DNA of 64,000 nt from the NCBI RefSeq assembly GCF_037392515.1, contig NC_090287.1, forward strand, positions 6,431,501-6,495,500, read 5' to 3'. The position numbers and the translations under genes are program-made. The notes under the pieces are model-generated. The model saw only the letters and a list, made by a program, of their open reading frames with translations, searched no databases and was not told where the DNA came from. Source of the DNA: Haliotis asinina. Taxonomy: Eukaryota; Mollusca; Gastropoda; Lepetellida; Haliotidae. Numbering within the stretch: the stretch's first letter is position 1; each line of letters opens with the position of its first letter. This document shows positions 62,791-64,000 of this stretch, in pieces.

Positions 62791-63207
62791 GAATCCAACG
62801 GAAACGGCGGTGGGTCAGGCCATGGTGGATTCTGCTGTCAGTTGTAAATTGCGTCCAATAATTCCCCCCCTAAAGGGAACTTGTAATGGTGATAATTCAG
62901 TCTTATTCTGCTCATATTTGTTGTAGATTTTGGGGAGAATCACATCCAGTCGAAAAAGGGTTTTGTTGACTGGTACGTGATGACACTAATATATCTAGTG
63001 TCATGTTAGTTTCTGATGCAACTAAATATCACAATATAACAATTGAAACTAGTTGTGACCTTTCTTCATGTTTAATTATCTTCATAATGAATGCAAGGTC
63101 ATAATCACTTATGCTAGTTGTTCAAGACGTGCCCATAGCCTTTCCACCAAAATAGTCTGCAGAGTGTCTGGCTTCCATAAGTCACGTGATAAATCGGGTG
63201 AGTTAAG

Positions 63208-64000
63208 TCAGCGTCGTTGGGGAACTGTTAGTTGCTGAGCAACGACAAGTGGTCTAAACTGATGAATGCCAGTGACATCCTCACTGGCTATGTCTCGCAG
63301 ATAATGGTTGGCGAATACTGCATTTGACTTCCAAAAACAGCCTTCCATAATAATAGATAGCGAGCAATTACCATGTAGCGTTAGTGTAAAGGCTACAGCT
63401 CTGACTTCATGTGGGTTAGAGTCTCGTGGAGGGTCTAATCCTGCTGCTTTATACACTCTAAGTATAACAGCTCTGATCCAGACTGAGATAGTGTTGCAGG
63501 ATACCTCCGTGGGTGTGTTAGTTGATAGAGATAAATAGGCACTTGAACCGTTGTCTTTTAGTCTTGGTACGTGCAATGTATATTTTCAATGCTCTCACTG
63601 GACATAATGATAAATCTTGTGTATCATTCAGTCCTAAGATTGAAGACAAAGCCGGTATACAGAACTGTCTATCCGGTTGACCTGACAGCTGATTCTTTGT
63701 CAATGAAATCCCTTCTTAGATCTAAATGAGCTGTTTCCTGGTGACTTGTGTTGAAGCTCGTTCGCTGAATTTCTGATATTCTAGACGCTGTAGCCAAGGC
63801 AAGTAAAAATAGCATCTTTTGAGTCAACATTTCAATTGAAGTTCGATCAAGTGGTTCATATGCATCACTTGTGAGATGTTGGAGTACAATATGTAGATCC
63901 CACGATGGAGCTCTAAATCAGTGTTGTTGATCTTCCAACTTGAACGATGTAGTAAGGCAATGAGCTCTGGTACTTTAGTCAGTTTGGTCCCTGTTCCCAT
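63208..64000 (-). mobile_element. DIRS-like tyrosine-recombinase retroelement fossil (recombinase part)
   Basis: The minus strand carries a tyrosine-recombinase domain with recognisable landmarks in order, including an Arg box ('ALATASRISEIQ'), 'HEVRA' and 'HYLRD'. This fits DIRS-type retroelements; a Crypton-type DNA element is the main alternative. The copy is broken (about two or three breaks are apparent) and is cut off by the window end. Its divergence suggests an old insertion. It lies upstream of the visible TTLL exons in the same orientation, probably in an intron. Confidence 0.6.

Overview
The window looks like gastropod mollusc nuclear DNA, probably abalone-like. It is AT-rich and intron-rich, full of micro- and minisatellites and small inverted-repeat elements. 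It is sprinkled with tRNA-derived SINEs and a second short repeat ending in an 'ataTAGCTGGAATattgc...actcactcac' tail, which I associate with abalone genomes. That taxon call is inference from memory of repeat style. The host genes have conserved animal protein signatures with GT-AG introns.

Layout: 1-12.9 kb is gene-free and dominated by repeats. These are an ACAT microsatellite, a ~65-copy 15-bp minisatellite, a 1.68-kb foldback built from GCGACA motifs, a hAT-like MITE with an 8-bp target duplication, and a GGTA higher-order array. At 12.9-21.0 kb (+) an eight-exon SLC22-type (organic cation/anion) transporter gene reads through with consistent splice phases (517 aa). A LINE fragment, MITEs and satellites follow (21.8-24.6 kb).

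The most striking region is 24.58-34.81 kb. A matched pair of 18-bp terminal inverted repeats (AGGTAGYAACCGGGGACA), each bordered by TTAA and followed inward by GGGGACA motifs, encloses about 10.2 kb. Inside lies one minus-strand spliced gene (about 33.7 to 26.6 kb). It joins a KMT5A/PR-Set7-like SET domain, a duplicated Ser/Thr-rich linker, CxxC zinc-finger-like motifs, a tyrosine-recombinase-like domain, an acidic tail and a Myb/homeodomain-like C-terminus. It is interrupted at about four points, so this copy looks dead, but the architecture suggests a mobile element family of unusual type.

At 37.1-44.9 kb (+) there is a BTB-BACK protein of 481 aa that I identify as BTBD17-like, with a plausible upstream promoter/5' exon and a mariner-like MITE in the intron. 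The stretch 45-51.7 kb is non-coding with MITEs and a 107-bp minisatellite. At 51.8-58.5 kb there is a nearly perfect tandem duplication (3.69 kb and 3.05 kb, differing by one 634-bp block), possibly an assembly haplotype artefact. At 61.6-62.4 kb (-) three exons of a tubulin tyrosine ligase-like (TTLL-15-like) gene are visible. The window ends in a broken DIRS-like tyrosine-recombinase retroelement fossil (about 63.2-64.0 kb) that sits upstream of those exons, presumably in an intron.

The host genes (transporter, BTB protein, tubulin ligase) show no evident functional link; each is an independent animal gene.
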